Origin: Zhengitettix transpicula
Lineage: Eukaryota; Arthropoda; Insecta; Orthoptera; Tetrigidae
Reading direction: 5' to 3'
DNA: 64,000 nucleotides
NCBI GenBank assembly: GCA_037074705.1
Contig: CM073596.1
Span: 14,812,501 to 14,876,500, forward strand
Within the stretch, counting starts at the first letter, position 1. Every line of letters starts with the position of its first letter. Below are positions 10,663 through 21,793 of this stretch, one piece after another. The position numbers and the translations under genes are program-made. The notes beneath the pieces are model-generated. The model saw only the letters and a program-made list of their open reading frames with translations, was not told the DNA's origin and did no database searches.

Positions 10663-11304
10663 ATATCTGGGTGCCCGGCGGTGCACGGGTACTCATTCAC
10701 TACACATTTACAATCAAATATGTGAAATTATATCGACATACATATAAAACCAAAAATGTTCAAGAATCTCACTTGAAATAATTCGTCAGTTTTAGCACAT
10801 TAAAAATCTATTAAATTATAATGTATAACAAATATTAGATATCGATTTTACCATCATTCTACGTCTCCTCCAGTACATACAAAATTGAACAAAATCATGG
10901 TATATTTATGCCATTTCAGTCATTTAAAAATATAATCTTTCGTATTGTTTTTTTTATATTATCATTCGATGGAGTATTGCTGGAAAAATGTTTACTTTTT
11001 ATTCAATCAAAATATTTTTGCTTTATTTCATTACGAAAAAAGGAGATATTTAGTTTGTTGTGCAGTATCGTCGCGTGGTAACGTCTCTATCGCGTGCTGT
11101 GACGTCATGATTTCTTGATGCGCAGTAATTTAACACAAAATGATCACATTTTTTAATTATAATTCTTTCTCATCCCCACAGTACTGTTTCTCGTCGTTGG
11201 AAGAATATATGTACCAATTTTTGTTGCAATCTGTCCACGCGTTTAAATATGCATGGAGTTCAACATAAAGACATACATACATACATCCATTTTTATTATG
11301 TAGA
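10663..11304 (-). mobile_element. Non-autonomous Helitron H-B (diverged)
   Basis: Minus-strand copy of the same Helitron family. On the plus strand it begins near CTGGGTGCCCGGCG (10667) and ends CATCCATTTTTATTATGTAGA (11304), the reverse of the TCTAYATAATAAAAA start. The CTAGT end has decayed to an ATATC-like string. It is more diverged than H-A, H-C and H-D in its right half (plus-strand start) but keeps TGACGTCA at 11100-11107. No coding capacity. Confidence 0.75.
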
Positions 11305-13131
11305 TGTTGTACTACTCATGCGCAAAGCATCGAATGCTGCGCTACCGGGACAATATTTTCTTCGAGAAGTAATTTTCTCGGCTCGATTATATGGCCGCGT
11401 TCTTGACAAATGATATTAATGCAGACCATCCGTCAAGGCGTGCCAAGGATTTAAATTCGCCGCCTTCTACGTCTCTATTACAGGAGTTAATCCCCACTCC
11501 AGTGTGCTCTCTGGTGCCGACTCAATTTGAGAGATATCGATCATTACGATAAGTGAGGACCTCATTACCGTCGCGACGCTGCGAGACGCAGCAGATGCTA
11601 TCAGCTGTCCCGGCAACGTCGTCGCAAATTGGACGCATTATCCACCCCCGCTTCCTTTGTTGCACAGTAACAATGGCAACAACATGCTGGAGTGCCTTCT
11701 TTTGTTAAGTAGCCAGACCGACTAGGCCACAAGATTTTCTCTAGACGTGGGTGTGTGCTCGTACTTGTGAGCACACATCGAGACGGAGATGAGCGGAGAA
11801 CTCTTGTTGAATCTCTTAATGTGATTGGTCGCAATAAGGTTTCTTTCTACTCCACTTGTTCATTGCCTTGTCCTTAAAATCAAGCTAAGGATAAGTTCTT
11901 TGCCTAAATACGCAGCATAAACGTGAATTTTCTCCTTATAAAAGTGTCTGAAAAATAGAGTTGTAAACGAAAAGAAAACCACATAGTATGAAATAAGATA
12001 ACCAATTTTAACAGCATATCATTTAAAGTCAGTCATGTACACAAATAAATGTAACAGAATTAGGAAGTTAAGAATATAGCTACATGATAATTGTATGCAT
12101 TATTCAGAATCATTGTTATTATATGGGCGTGGTTTCGCGGAACAGAATAATTAATTATATCTTTTGTGTAATCGCTAACGTACTGTGTACTTGCTTCCTT
12201 TGCATTTTATTTCTATATTTAGTGGCTAATTTTGCATTAAAGCCAGAAATTTATGCTGTACTTTGGTGTTGCAGGGGCAGTAGTAATTTTTCCCCTCTGT
12301 GTTTTATCTATACTCCGAAACGTGAGACGTAGAAGTCCAGATGAAATCACTGTAATATAGTTAACGAGAAAACACGGAAAAGGAATACCTCTTTTATGTA
12401 ATTTGTGTTGTAATTTTTAATAACGATTGATCACTTATGTGACAGAACCTATTTTTTAATTAATTTGCCGTAAAAATTAATAGATTTCGTTGTGCAATCA
12501 TATATGCGCTTCATAAACAATCGGGGATTCATTTAACTGAAACTACAGTTCCAAGTTTTCTTATAATTCGATGGCTTTATTTAGTGATATTACTTAAATT
12601 AATATCTACAGTAATTCTGGACGTTTGAAGTAATTCGTATTTATTTAATGCAATATATATTGATTTCCTATATAAAATATACAAATCATCTTCTAACATT
12701 GATTTAGATGTATTTCTTGTTCATAATTTAAGCAGTGTGATTGATTTTAAACTCTACCTAACAGAATTTTTTTTTTCCGTCTAAAAATTATTTATTTTCT
12801 GCATGTATAAACCAGCCAAATTCGTCAGAAATATATTTTATTTAATAAAAAATTAGAACATATTACAAAAAAATCGCACGTCATGTCGTCACTTTTTTTG
12901 GAACCCCTTCAGGTGCACATATTAAACTATTTTACAAAACTGAATGTCCAAACATTTAAAGAGAACATGATTTTATAAATTGGGTAATTATAATACAATT
13001 ATGTGAAAATTTATAGAACATTACTTACAATTTATTTATTGATCTAAAAAAAATTCTAAACGTTTGTTCTTTACTCACACATTTCAGTCAAAATGTATTT
13101 TTGACTAATTTGGCTGTTTTCTTTATTTCTA
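11305..13131. other. No gene recognised
   Basis: A GC-richer patch at about 11330-11870 carries a 77-codon minus-strand ORF without known motifs; the rest is AT-rich. No repeats shared with the rest of the window were seen. Confidence 0.45.
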
Positions 13132-13704
13132 ACTAGCTGGGTGCCCGGCGTTGCTCGTGTACTTATTTATATAAACTCGAAAAAGTATTTAATTGAATAC
13201 TTAAATATATTCCTTGAGTATTTCAGGATATAATCGTCACTCAGTCTTCATACATTACGAAATATTACATTGATGAAATTGTTAGCTAGACTCACAACTA
13301 ATATAGCGCGAAAATTAACTTACATTTTCCGCAAGGATGGTAAAGTAATTCGTATTCTTCTTTATTACCATTCGATGGAGTATTGCTGAAGAAAATATTT
13401 CTGCTTTATTTCATTCCTAATAAAGGAAATATTTCCTTCGTTCGTTGCGTAGTAACGTCTTTCTCCCGCGTGACGTCATTGTCTCTTGGCGCGCAGTAAT
13501 TTAATATTTAATGATGACGGTTTTTAATTATAATTCTTTCCACCTTTATGCTATGGGTTTGTCACCCCCACAGTACCGGTTCTCGATTTTGGCAGAATAC
13601 GTATACCAATTTTTGTTGCATTCTGTCCACGCGATAAAATTTGTATAAAGAACAACGTAAATACATACATACATACAAATATACATCCTTTTTTATTATA
13701 TAGA
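13132..13704 (-). mobile_element. Non-autonomous Helitron H-C (best-preserved ends)
   Basis: Read on the minus strand, this 573-bp copy starts TCTATATAATAAAAAAGG and ends CGCCGGGCACCCAGCTAGT. It is flanked by A before TC and T after CTAGT, exactly the Helitron A|T insertion signature with no target duplication. A (TATG)n run follows the 5' end and TGACGTCA lies at 13471-13478. It encodes nothing. It is the reference copy for the family in this window (H-A to H-F). Confidence 0.9.
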
Positions 13705-13721
13705 TAATAAAAATAGCCGAA

Positions 13722-13968
13722 AATAGTCAAAAGAAGCGATGATATAAATACGACACAATGTTTCTTGAAACCTTGTTCCTTTCTTCAGATAATGAGAAAA
13801 AAACTCAAGAAATTTCTGAAATATTCTCTATAAAATTGAAAACTGAATTGTCGTTCTAGGCTCTTGAGTTTTTTTGTTTTTGTCAGCACCTTCAGAAAGG
13901 AACAAGGTTTCCAGAAACGTTGTGTGGAATTTATATCATCACTTCTTTTGTCTGTATTTGGCTATTTT
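13722..13968. repeat. Palindrome made of PLE 3'-terminal sequence
   Basis: The left arm (13722-13792) reads in reverse what the right arm (13886-13968) reads forward: AAAGGAACAAGGTTTCCAG, then AAACGTTGTGTGGAATTTAT, then the GTCTGTATTTGGCTATTTTT tail. The right arm matches the 3' tail of PLEs P2 and P3. About 90 bases separate the arms. It lies directly beside Helitron H-C. A second such palindrome is at 47690-47925. Confidence 0.75.
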
Positions 13969-14219
13969 TCTAATTATTAATTTTCAAAACACACATAAAT
14001 TTTTCATTTATAATTGAATTAAGTCAGATAAATATTTATATTAATTTATTTTCTGCTCGTTTAAGATTTCCGTTTTTACCGCTTATAAGTACGTTTGAGT
14101 ATATCATTTTCTCTTTTCCCCGCTTCGTTTTTTATTTCACTCTTATTATTTTTATTGAGATATTCTAGAAATTTTAAAACCGGGAAACTATTCAAAGCCG
14201 TACCTTGACTTATACTGAA

Positions 14220-14560
14220 ACCTGTAGTATTGTTAAGACAGCAGGGTGGCGTAGCTAGCTTTACGAGTATAACATTTCTACTCGTGAGGCAGTGGCATTT
14301 CACTGGTTCCACGAGACACACGGTAAGTCGAGTTTGCTTTCATGGCCACAGTGTTCGCTTGATGTTAATCCCATTGAGCACCTTCGGGATGAGATATAAC
14401 GAGCAGTTGGAACATAATCTCCTCCCCAGCGAATCTACTTGAATTGCTCTATGCTATCTGTGCGGATTAGCACACTCCAGAAACGCCGTGACATCCAGGT
14501 GCTCACATTTAGTGACGGAGTTGTAAAGGTCGTTTTCATTCACTGTAAAGCCTCTCATTT
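14220..14560 (+). pseudogene. Tc1/mariner-type transposase C-terminal relic
   Basis: At about 14337-14400 the plus strand reads SWPQCSLDVNPIEHLRDEI, close to the WPxxSPDLNPIEHxWDxL motif around the last catalytic acid of Tc1-family transposases. A stop follows, then RAVGT. Downstream, a frame around 14440-14520 gives SVRISTLQKRRDIQVL, resembling the C-terminal SMxxRxxxVI region. Upstream (about 14300-14335) a TRHTVSRV string may be a remnant of the DNARPHxAxxV motif. Stops and frameshifts make it non-functional. No terminal inverted repeats were identified. Confidence 0.6.
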
Positions 14561-14861
14561 TACAGAAAAACCTCGTTATAGTATTCTAGAAAGGAACGCT
14601 TATCAGTGTTACTGGCTCACAAACGCGATGATCGTTTTAAAGGTACACAGTTAAATTTGGAAATGTGGTAGTTTGCCATGTATTTATTAAGCACAACGTT
14701 TATTGCAATTTTGTGTCCATATTTAGATGATAATTACAAGAAATGTGTGAAACAGATCGTGAAAATTGTAAAATTTCTAACTGAAACTGTGATAAATTAT
14801 TTTTATTTTTGTCCAAACAAAATATATTTAGTTAAAATAATAAAAACAATAAAAAATTAGA

Positions 14862-14892
<31 letters not shown>

Positions 14893-15489
14893 ATATTATT
14901 CACTTCTCTCATCGTTTTCGCGAGATGCACCCTTGAATATTTCGTCTACTATTACATATTTTTTTCCCTCGTGGTACAGGACAACGATCGCAGATTTATA
15001 ATGTCGAACTGATTGCAGATACGTACATATCGCCACAGGACTGCACATTTCAATTTTTGCAGTTGCCGAAACGCTCTGCCGACTTCATAAACAACACAGC
15101 GGAGCGTGAGGTGAAGCTCAGCGATGCGTATGTTGGCAATAGCTAGAAACTACCTTGGGTAAGGACACCACCTGTGCCTCCAGGTTTACGTCCTGCCGTA
15201 ATTAATTTCGCTTGCAGTACCTTGAGAACCCAGAAACATCTGACCCAGTGAATAAACCCCCTCATGCAGCAACATACAAAATTATATCGGCTGTCAAAAC
15301 CATTCAGTACTCATCAGTTAATTAAATCTAGTTTTTCTTAAAATACTATATAAATCATAAGTAACACATTTGATCAGTTTGTAGGGTGTCATAAAAGTTA
15401 CACGCCGGCCATATTGCTCAAGTTTTTGTTTGACTTTCATTCTGATTTCTAAACGTGAACTGATTTAAATTGCATGAAGCAACTTAAAC
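14561..15489. other. No gene recognised; (AT)n microsatellite
   Basis: Contains an (AT)n run at about 14863-14890. The short ORFs at 14439-14860 continue past the Tc1-like relic without further motifs. Confidence 0.45.
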
Positions 15490-15603
15490 CATAGCCCGGG
15501 GTCCTACTTAACCCTTGGCTACCCTTTCTCCATCTTTCCGCATTCCCCCTTCCAAATTCTGTCCTACTCTATTAAAGTGGATTTTCCGTCAAGTGGATTA
15601 CCC
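15490..15603 (-). repeat. R4 repeat, 5' fragment (R4a)
   Basis: About 114 bp matching the start of the R4 repeat in reverse: TAGCCCGGGGTCCTACTTAA, then CTTCCAAATTCTGTCCTACT, ending GTGGATTACCCTT. The same order is seen at 19185-19300, and reversed at 21323-21440. The rest of R4 is missing. Confidence 0.8.
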
Positions 15604-15714
15604 TTATATAGCTTGTTAGTCTATATAAAAACATAAAAGTATGTGTATTAATTTAAATTTATTACTTAAATATAAAAAATGTCTTGTATATTATTTTTGC
15701 AGTTAACGTATTTT

Positions 15715-16197
15715 AATCTGGACGTGTTCTCAATTATCTTTCTGATCATCCTCTAAACCAGCAGAGAGCTGTGTTATACAATCTTGTAGACAGAGCTATA
15801 TTACTTTCTAACTCCAAGTTCCATCAACTCAACTTAAATATCGTCTGAAACGCTTTAATCTCCAAGATTTAAATTTTATTATTAAACACATAAACAGTTG
15901 ATTGAACAAAATCCAATATCCTACTGTCAATGGTTCCCAAACACCTCAAGCCAATTTTTTTCTCCTCCTCCTTTATTACATCATAAATTTGTCCAAATGT
16001 TGAAAGAATATCCATTATTTACAGGTCTACTTGATTAAAAACCAGAAGAACCCTCTTGACACCTACAGTAAGCATTATGTAGTTGCACTAATTGAAATCC
16101 TGCTACATAGAAACGTTCCCTTAATAAACGTATCAAGGAACATATGTCTAATATCAAACTTGCCGTAAACAATCTGTAGTATACAAATATATAACCA
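15715..16197 (+). pseudogene. PLE P2 RT C-terminus and start of GIY-YIG (broken)
   Basis: The plus strand at about 15724-15850 reads RVLNYLSDHPLNQQRAVLYN followed by LVDRAILLSNSKFHQLNLN, matching P1. A linker follows. At 16085-16150 it reads KRSLNKRIKEHMSNIKL preceded by a degenerate CTN.NPAT string where P3 has CSNCNSCYIGQT. So the YIG element and cysteine knuckle are lost, and stops interrupt the frame. It is cut at 16197 by Helitron H-D. Confidence 0.8.
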
Positions 16198-16813
16198 ACT
16201 AGCTGGGTGCCCGGCGTTGCTCGTTTACTTATTTATATAAACTCGAAAAAGTATTTAATTGAATACTTAAATATATTCCTTGAGTATTTCAGGATATAAT
16301 CGTCACTCAGTCTTCATACATTACGAAATATTACATTGATGAAATTGTTAGCTAGACTCACAACTAATACAGCGCGAAAATTAACTTACATTTTCCCCAA
16401 GGATGGTAAAGTAATTCGTATTCTTCTTTATTATCATTCGATTGAATATTTCTGTATAAAATTATACTTTTTATTTAAAAAATATATTTCTGCTTTATTT
16501 CATTCCTAATAAAGGAGATATTTCCTTTGTTCGTTGCGTAGTAACGTCTTTCTCTCGCGTGACGTCATTGTCTCTTGGCGCGCAGTAATTTAATATTTAA
16601 TGATCACGGTTTTTAATTATAATTCTTTCCACATGTATGCTAGGCGTTTCTCACCCTCACAGTACCGTTTCTCGTGTTTTGAAGAATTTGTGTACCAATT
16701 TTTGTTGCAATCTATCCACGCTTTTAAATTTGTATAGAAATTAACGTAAATACATACATACATACATACATACATACATACATACAAATATACATCATTT
16801 TTTATTATATAGA
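16198..16813 (-). mobile_element. Non-autonomous Helitron H-D, inside PLE P2
   Basis: 616-bp minus-strand copy. The plus strand starts ACTAGCTGGGTGCCCGGCGTTGCTCG and ends TTTTTTATTATATAGA. The ends are intact (TC...CTAGT on the minus strand). TGACGTCA lies at 16560-16567. The (TATG)n run near its 5' end is expanded to about 9 units. A 74-codon minus-strand ORF through that run is a chance frame. Flanks are both PLE P2 endonuclease sequence. Confidence 0.9.
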
Positions 16814-16985
16814 AGATTATAAACATACATTTGATTGGCAAAATGCTAATATTTTAGACATTGACACCAGGTATAATTCCAGATTCATTTCAGAGATGTT
16901 TCACATTCAATCAAACATCACAACTATTAAGGTACAAACAGACACAATGAAACTCAATAATTGCTCTGATCCCTTATTATTACGC
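16814..16985 (+). pseudogene. PLE P2 GIY-YIG C-terminal part
   Basis: The plus strand reads HTFDWQNANILDIDTRYNSR and then FISEMFHIQSN, ending in QTDTMKLNNCSDP before a stop. It continues the endonuclease interrupted by H-D and aligns with the C-terminal ends of P1 and P3. Confidence 0.8.
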
Positions 16986-17398
16986 TAAACCTTCTGTTTT
17001 CCCATTATCGTTGCACTCTTATTGTTACGCTAACTCTTCGGCTCTCCCATTGTCGTTGCGTTTTCGTCGCTTTTGAGTTTTGTCAACTGATAAGTGCAGT
17101 TGTGTAACTCTAGGATCTTCTATGCACCTGACGAAAGGAACAAAGATCCCAGAAACGTTGTGTAGTATTTATATTATCACTTTTTTGTCTTAATTGGCTA
17201 TCTTTCTTATTCATTACTTTCAACCAGACGTAAATTTTCATTTTTTACCTATTTTAACTTTTCTTTAAAAAATCTGTTTTCATACATATGGATTCTTTAA
17301 TCAGAGCATTAGCACCTGGTTGTCCTAAACATAAAGGCTTAGGTAGGAAAAAGGATAACACGTTTCCATAATTGAAAAAGTTGATATTCACTCCACTC

Positions 17399-17401
<3 letters not shown>

Positions 17402-17453
<52 letters not shown>

Positions 17454-17456
17454 TAT
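17402..17456. repeat. (AT)n microsatellite at LTR insertion
   Basis: About 24 TA units followed by AATATAT, running straight into LTR L1b. The AT run resumes on the far side at 18448-18463, so the LTR appears to have split the microsatellite. Confidence 0.9.
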
Positions 17457-18447
17457 TGTAGTAATTGGTAATTAAGGCATTGTTCTAATTGAAAAGTTGA
17501 ATTATAGAGGACTCATTATTAGTGGATATAGAGCGGACGCCGCAACAAACCGGCAAGGCAAAGAAAGCATTTTTGATTGGTCGAGAGGGTTTTTTTTACG
17601 CGCTCAAAATTTACGAGACGAACAGTACAGTCGGGCAGCAGACAGCGAATAGATCAGACGAAAAGTTTTACAGTCGGCAATCAGAACGAAAGAATGTGGT
17701 CCAGTCACAAACATGCTTTCAAATATTAAAAAGTAAAGCAATATTCAGTCGGGAAGGAGACAGAGCAACTGGTGTGTATTCGGTGGTCGAGCGTAGATTC
17801 ATCATGCTGGCCATAGACAAACCAATGAAGTCCATTTTCAACTAAAAACACGAGATCTACAAATCCAGGTTGCAGTAAAGCATCGAGAACCAACCAATTT
17901 GTGTTAAACCAACTAACAAACAACGCCAATTAGAGCCTGTGAACATTTAGAGTCTGTGAGTACTTAGAATCAGTGATGTCCCCAAAATTGTGCACGAAAA
18001 GCTAAAAAGAGACCTGGGCGGCCGTAAGTAGAGAAAAACTTTAAAATCATTTGTAAACCGTGTTTAAAAGATAAAAGTCTGATCGTTCTTTAATTATTTA
18101 ATTATTTAATTATCGATAAAATGAGATATTTAATTCTTGATAAAATTAAGATTGTTTAAATTCAATCTGTAGTATTATTTCTTCCACAACAAATTTCGTC
18201 TATGTTCAGACGCATTGATTTCCATAAAAAGTAAATGTAATTTTGATTATATAAATTCTGCCATTTATCAAACCCAGTTCAAGACCCTGAGATCCCAAAT
18301 ATTTTGTGTATTTTATACTTGTTTTAAAATTGTTAATAAATCTTGTTTAATAGTTTTCACTTAAGTTCTTTCATTTAAAAACGCCACATAGTTCATATAA
18401 TGAATTATTGTCAAAAGATAACAAAAGCATATTTAAAAATTATTACA
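17457..18447 (+). mobile_element. Solo LTR, group L1 (copy L1b)
   Basis: 991-bp solo LTR starting TGTAGTAATTGG and ending AAATTATTACA, flanked by ATAT on both sides within an (AT)n microsatellite. It is one of the longest L1 copies. It keeps the 26-bp segment lost in L1a and a region (about 17725-17830) absent from L1a. It holds the GTAAGT donor-like site at 18024-18029, then GTAAACCGTG, AAAGTCTGATCG, and CAAACCCAGTTCAAGACCCTG, with AATAAA near 18338. The 107-codon ORF inside (17522-17845) is not shared as an ORF by the other copies and is probably chance. Confidence 0.88.
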
Positions 18448-18851
18448 ATATATATATATATAGAGTCGTAAAAATTAAGTTAAATATTTTAATAATAACA
18501 TTATTTTTCTGCCCACCTATCCCTTCTCCAACCAAGCAAACAACTTTGCTTCCGTCGTTCTTATTACATATTTTAGGATCTCTACATGTTCGCTATGTTT
18601 TCTGTAGAGCGACCTTCACTTCCTAGCTCCTTGTTGTTCGCCAGTCAAGCGCAGTTTTACGATCGCTCCTTCCGTCTTCTGAAGTGCATTGCCTATCAAT
18701 TTTCTCTCGGTTTTATTCGCTGTCCTATTTCAACCTGCTTCGGTTTTCTTTTCAGTTCCTTATTCAGTACACGGCAATCGCCTCAAACGCCTTCAGTCAA
18801 ATATAATGGGAATATATATATTTATGTAAAGTAAATATGTTTTATGAAAAA
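18448..18851. other. No gene recognised
   Basis: Short AT run, then unassigned sequence with chance ORFs. No repeat matches elsewhere in the window. Confidence 0.45.
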
Positions 18852-19300
18852 GAGAGCTCTGGAGGAGGCTATCTTTGGGGATGCCTTCTCATCTCTCTGG
18901 TTTTTTTCACCTAAGGTTCCCACATGCCGATGCACCTCGGCCTGTTTTGAGACGTGTATGTTCCGGGTTCGCAGACCTTTGGCATACGGTAAGAGTTGTT
19001 CGCTGTTCTTGTTGGAACAGTCAGCCAACTGCCTCCTAAACTGGTCAAGGCATGTAGAGGAAAATGCCTCTCCCGCCATGGAAGGGCCTGGGACAAGTAC
19101 CAAATGCCCGACCTACCTGATGCAGGTTATCTAAGGGTTTGTCCTGCCTCACTTTTAGGCGAATGACGGGTAGGATCCTTAAACCATGGCGCTGGGGGCC
19201 CTGGTTAACCCTTCGTTACTTTGCTCTACCCTTCCGCATTCCCGCTTTAAAATCCCTTCCTATGCTATTAAAGGGGAGTTCACTCCATGTGGATTACCCT
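18852..19300 (-). repeat. R4 dispersed repeat (R4b)
   Basis: About 450-bp, near full-length R4 copy in reverse. Landmarks: TTTGGGGATGCC, GCATACGGTAAGAGTTGT, CCTACCTGATGCAGG, GGGCCCTGGTTAACCCTT, GTGGATTACCCT. It matches R4c over its length, with small deletions. R4 is GC-richer than the surroundings and moderately repeated (five copies here). I cannot assign it to a class: no target duplication, terminal repeats or polyA tail are visible. The overlapping ORFs on both strands follow the repeat rather than a gene. Confidence 0.8.
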
Positions 19301-19803
19301 CGAAATAATTTTTTTAACGGACGTGAAAGAAGCATTTACTTCGAGGATGAAACACACTGGCCTGATTTACAACATATTTCTACTATATAGAAATTAAAGC
19401 TAAACCTTGAAAGTACAGTATAGATCTATGAAACGCATTTTTCCGTGTGTTTGGATGTGACAACAAATATTTATATAGGTCGTACCTTACAACATCCTCA
19501 ATTAGAAATATTAATGTGGAATTTTATTTTTGGTTGATCGTTTAAACAGTTCGTTAGCATCCGAAAGTCATACCTCGGATAAATGAAATTAAATGCTGGG
19601 AGAGATGACACGAAACTAATTCTACTTTCAACGAATTGTCAGTTCCCAATGTTATGTGTATAAAACATACGTAATTAAAAATTTGCGGTTTTTATTTACC
19701 TTGTTCGTGGTTAAAGTCGTCAGCTTTACAAACTGAAACAGGAATAACATAAAGGCAATAATTTTAATTATTTATATAATAATACTGCTGAATTAATACC
19801 AAA
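19301..19803. other. No gene recognised
   Basis: AT-rich, nothing recognisable. Confidence 0.45.
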
Positions 19804-19962
19804 TTTTGTCAACTGACAAGTGCAGTTGTGTCACTCTAGGCTGTTCTTCGCACCTGAGGAAACTGACAAGGATCCCAGAAACGTTGTGTGGTATTTATAT
19901 TATCACTTTTTTTTTGTCTGAATTTGCTATTTTTCTTATTTTCAATCAGACGTAAAGTTTTT
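19804..19962 (+). repeat. PLE 3'-tail fragment
   Basis: About 160 bp matching the 3' tail of PLEs P1-P3: TTTTGTCAACTGACAAGTGC, CACCTGAGGAAACTGACAAG, GATCCCAGAAACGTTGTGTG, then TTTCAATCAGACGTAAAG. No endonuclease sequence precedes it, so only the terminus is present. Confidence 0.8.
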
Positions 19963-21322
19963 TTAAATTTTTACTTCTTTACGAACATTTAACACGTTTT
20001 TGGAATATCAGATTCTAGTTCATACTCGATTCTGTGCTGATACACCTTAATTATGCATCGTATGCATTATGTTGGTTAATATCGTTCTCGTAGATTAGTA
20101 GTTAGCTTGTGGAGATTTTTGAATATACTTAATTTTGCTGTTTTCATTGTTTTCATGATTTCCTGTTCCATATATAGTCCCGGATTTTAATTATCTGAGG
20201 TGAAAGAGTAATTGTTAAATAATTAATTGAATTCAGCAAGAGTAATTGAGCGTCGTGGGATATTGAAATGTCATCGATGAAGGAGCTTTAAAACCGGGGT
20301 TTCGAACATTGAAAAACGAAGTGCGAAAACGGAGCTACGAAATGAAATTCCATTTATTACTATATAATTACTTAATCTTTGTGACTGCTTTTAGATGTAA
20401 ATATGTGTTTAAAATTCGTTCACCTAAGAATTATTCCAACACATTTTCAGCAAATCCTAAAACTGCCATGACCTCTTTCTGAATTCGTTTCTTAATCCTT
20501 TTACTTTCGATATGCGATTTAATCATTGTTAGTTCCAAATCAGTGACATTCGTTGTTCCTTAACCAGGCATTTAATTCACGGTCTGCTCTCGCGAATAAA
20601 AATAAATCTCTACGTGAGGTCACGCTCAAATACGCTTGTTCTGGTTGTCACTATATCGCGTTGTAATTTGTATGCTCGTGGAAATTGCTTCCCCTCCCTG
20701 ATATATACACATATTTTTTTTTGAAACAATCATGGCTCGTACCGAAGCGATAAGGGAGCTAATGTGTTTCGTGCATATTGCATCTCACTTGACGCCCGGC
20801 GCAGTGTTTTACGGGTCTTTTCCCTAGGGAGACGAACTGCGCTGCGGATCAATGTTCCCTTTCCCTTCCCAGTCCAGACCCTGGATATAATCGGCAGTTG
20901 GAGCGCAATTAATGTCCTCGGACAGCGGGGAATTTGCATTACTGTCAGCAGTCCTCTGCCGACCTCGTCAAACGTTTTCCCAGCGACACAGAAGTGTCCG
21001 TTTGCGCTTAACTTGTCGATCTTCTCTTCCCCATTGTCTGTCGGCTGTAATTAAAATTCGTAAAAGCTATTCCTTCACACAATTGTGCCTACAATAAGAA
21101 CATTTAAACTGAAATTAACACAGGAGGATATCGACGACCACGGTTTATTACACCGTGTCATTCATATGAAGCGAAAAAATGGGTTTCCAAAATAACTTGG
21201 TTTGTTGCGATCAAAACTAAAATTGTTTTTAATATACTCCAACACGTTTTAAGTCAATTATTGTATTTGAAAATTTATTATGCATTTTCATTTTCATTTT
21301 TTTTAGGGCAACAGACTACATG
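19963..21322. other. No gene recognised
   Basis: AT-rich to about 20560, then a GC-richer patch (20570-21060) with overlapping 61-96 codon ORFs on both strands and no recognisable domain. This patch is not repeated elsewhere in the window. Confidence 0.45.
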
Positions 21323-21793
21323 AGGGTAATCCACGTTGAGCAACTCCCCTTTAATAGCATAGGAAGGGATTTGAAAGGGGGGATGCGGAATGGTAGTGTG
21401 AGGTAGCCAAGGGTTAACTAGGGCCCCCGGGCTGTATTTTAAGGATACTACCCGGTATTCGCCTAAATAAATGCAGGGAAAACCCTAGAAAAACCTGCAT
21501 CAGGTAGGTCTGGCATTGGGTGCTTGTTCCACGCCCTTCCGATAGCGGGAGAGGAGTTTGCTGTGGGGACGCAGCATTCCCTTCTCCGTGCCTCGACCAG
21601 TTTAGGAGGCAGCTGGCCGACTATTCCAATGGGAATAGCGGACAACTCTTACCGTATGCCCAATGTCTGTGACCCCGGAACATACACCTCTCAGAACAGG
21701 CCGAGGTGCCTCGGCTTGCGGGAACCTTAGTTCAAAAACGGAGAGGAATAGGCATCCCCAAAGGTAGCCCCTTCGTATCTCTCCTACAAGGTT
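21323..21793 (+). repeat. R4 dispersed repeat (R4c)
   Basis: The clearest R4 copy, about 470 bp. It starts AGGGTAATCCACGTTGAGC, passes through AGGGTTAACTAGGGCCCC-like GTTAACTAGGGCCCCCGGG, then GAAAACCCTAGAAAAACCTG and CATCAGGTAGGTC, and ends near CCCCAAAGGTAGCC and CTCTCCT. It serves as the reference orientation for R4. The 68-codon ORF inside is open by chance: the equivalent frame has a stop in R4e. Confidence 0.8.

Larger units (their letters stand above)
15700..17232 (+). mobile_element. Penelope-like element P2, 3' half, split by a Helitron
   Basis: Plus-strand PLE closely related to P1 and P3. The RT C-terminal segment is at 15715-15860, an A/C-rich linker and the start of the GIY-YIG region at 16060-16197, Helitron H-D at 16198-16813, the rest of the endonuclease at 16814-16985, then the 3' tail. 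The tail contains two diverged copies of a GTTACGCTAA / TCTCCCATTGTCGTTGC unit, then GATCCCAGAAACGTTGTGTA and ends near TTTCAACCAGACGTAAA. Joining the Helitron flanks restores the P3 order, showing the insertion directly. Frames carry several stops; the element is dead and truncated at its 5' side. Confidence 0.8.

Noticed and set aside
17140..19900. Hammerhead-ribozyme-like core in PLE tails (CTGAGGA or CTGACGA, then GAAAC)
   Set aside because: PLEs are known to carry hammerhead ribozymes, and the two core boxes with a short GGGA/TCCC-type stem are present in some copies. But I could not find a stem III with a UH cleavage site, and other copies break the CTGANGA box. A covariance-model scan would be needed.
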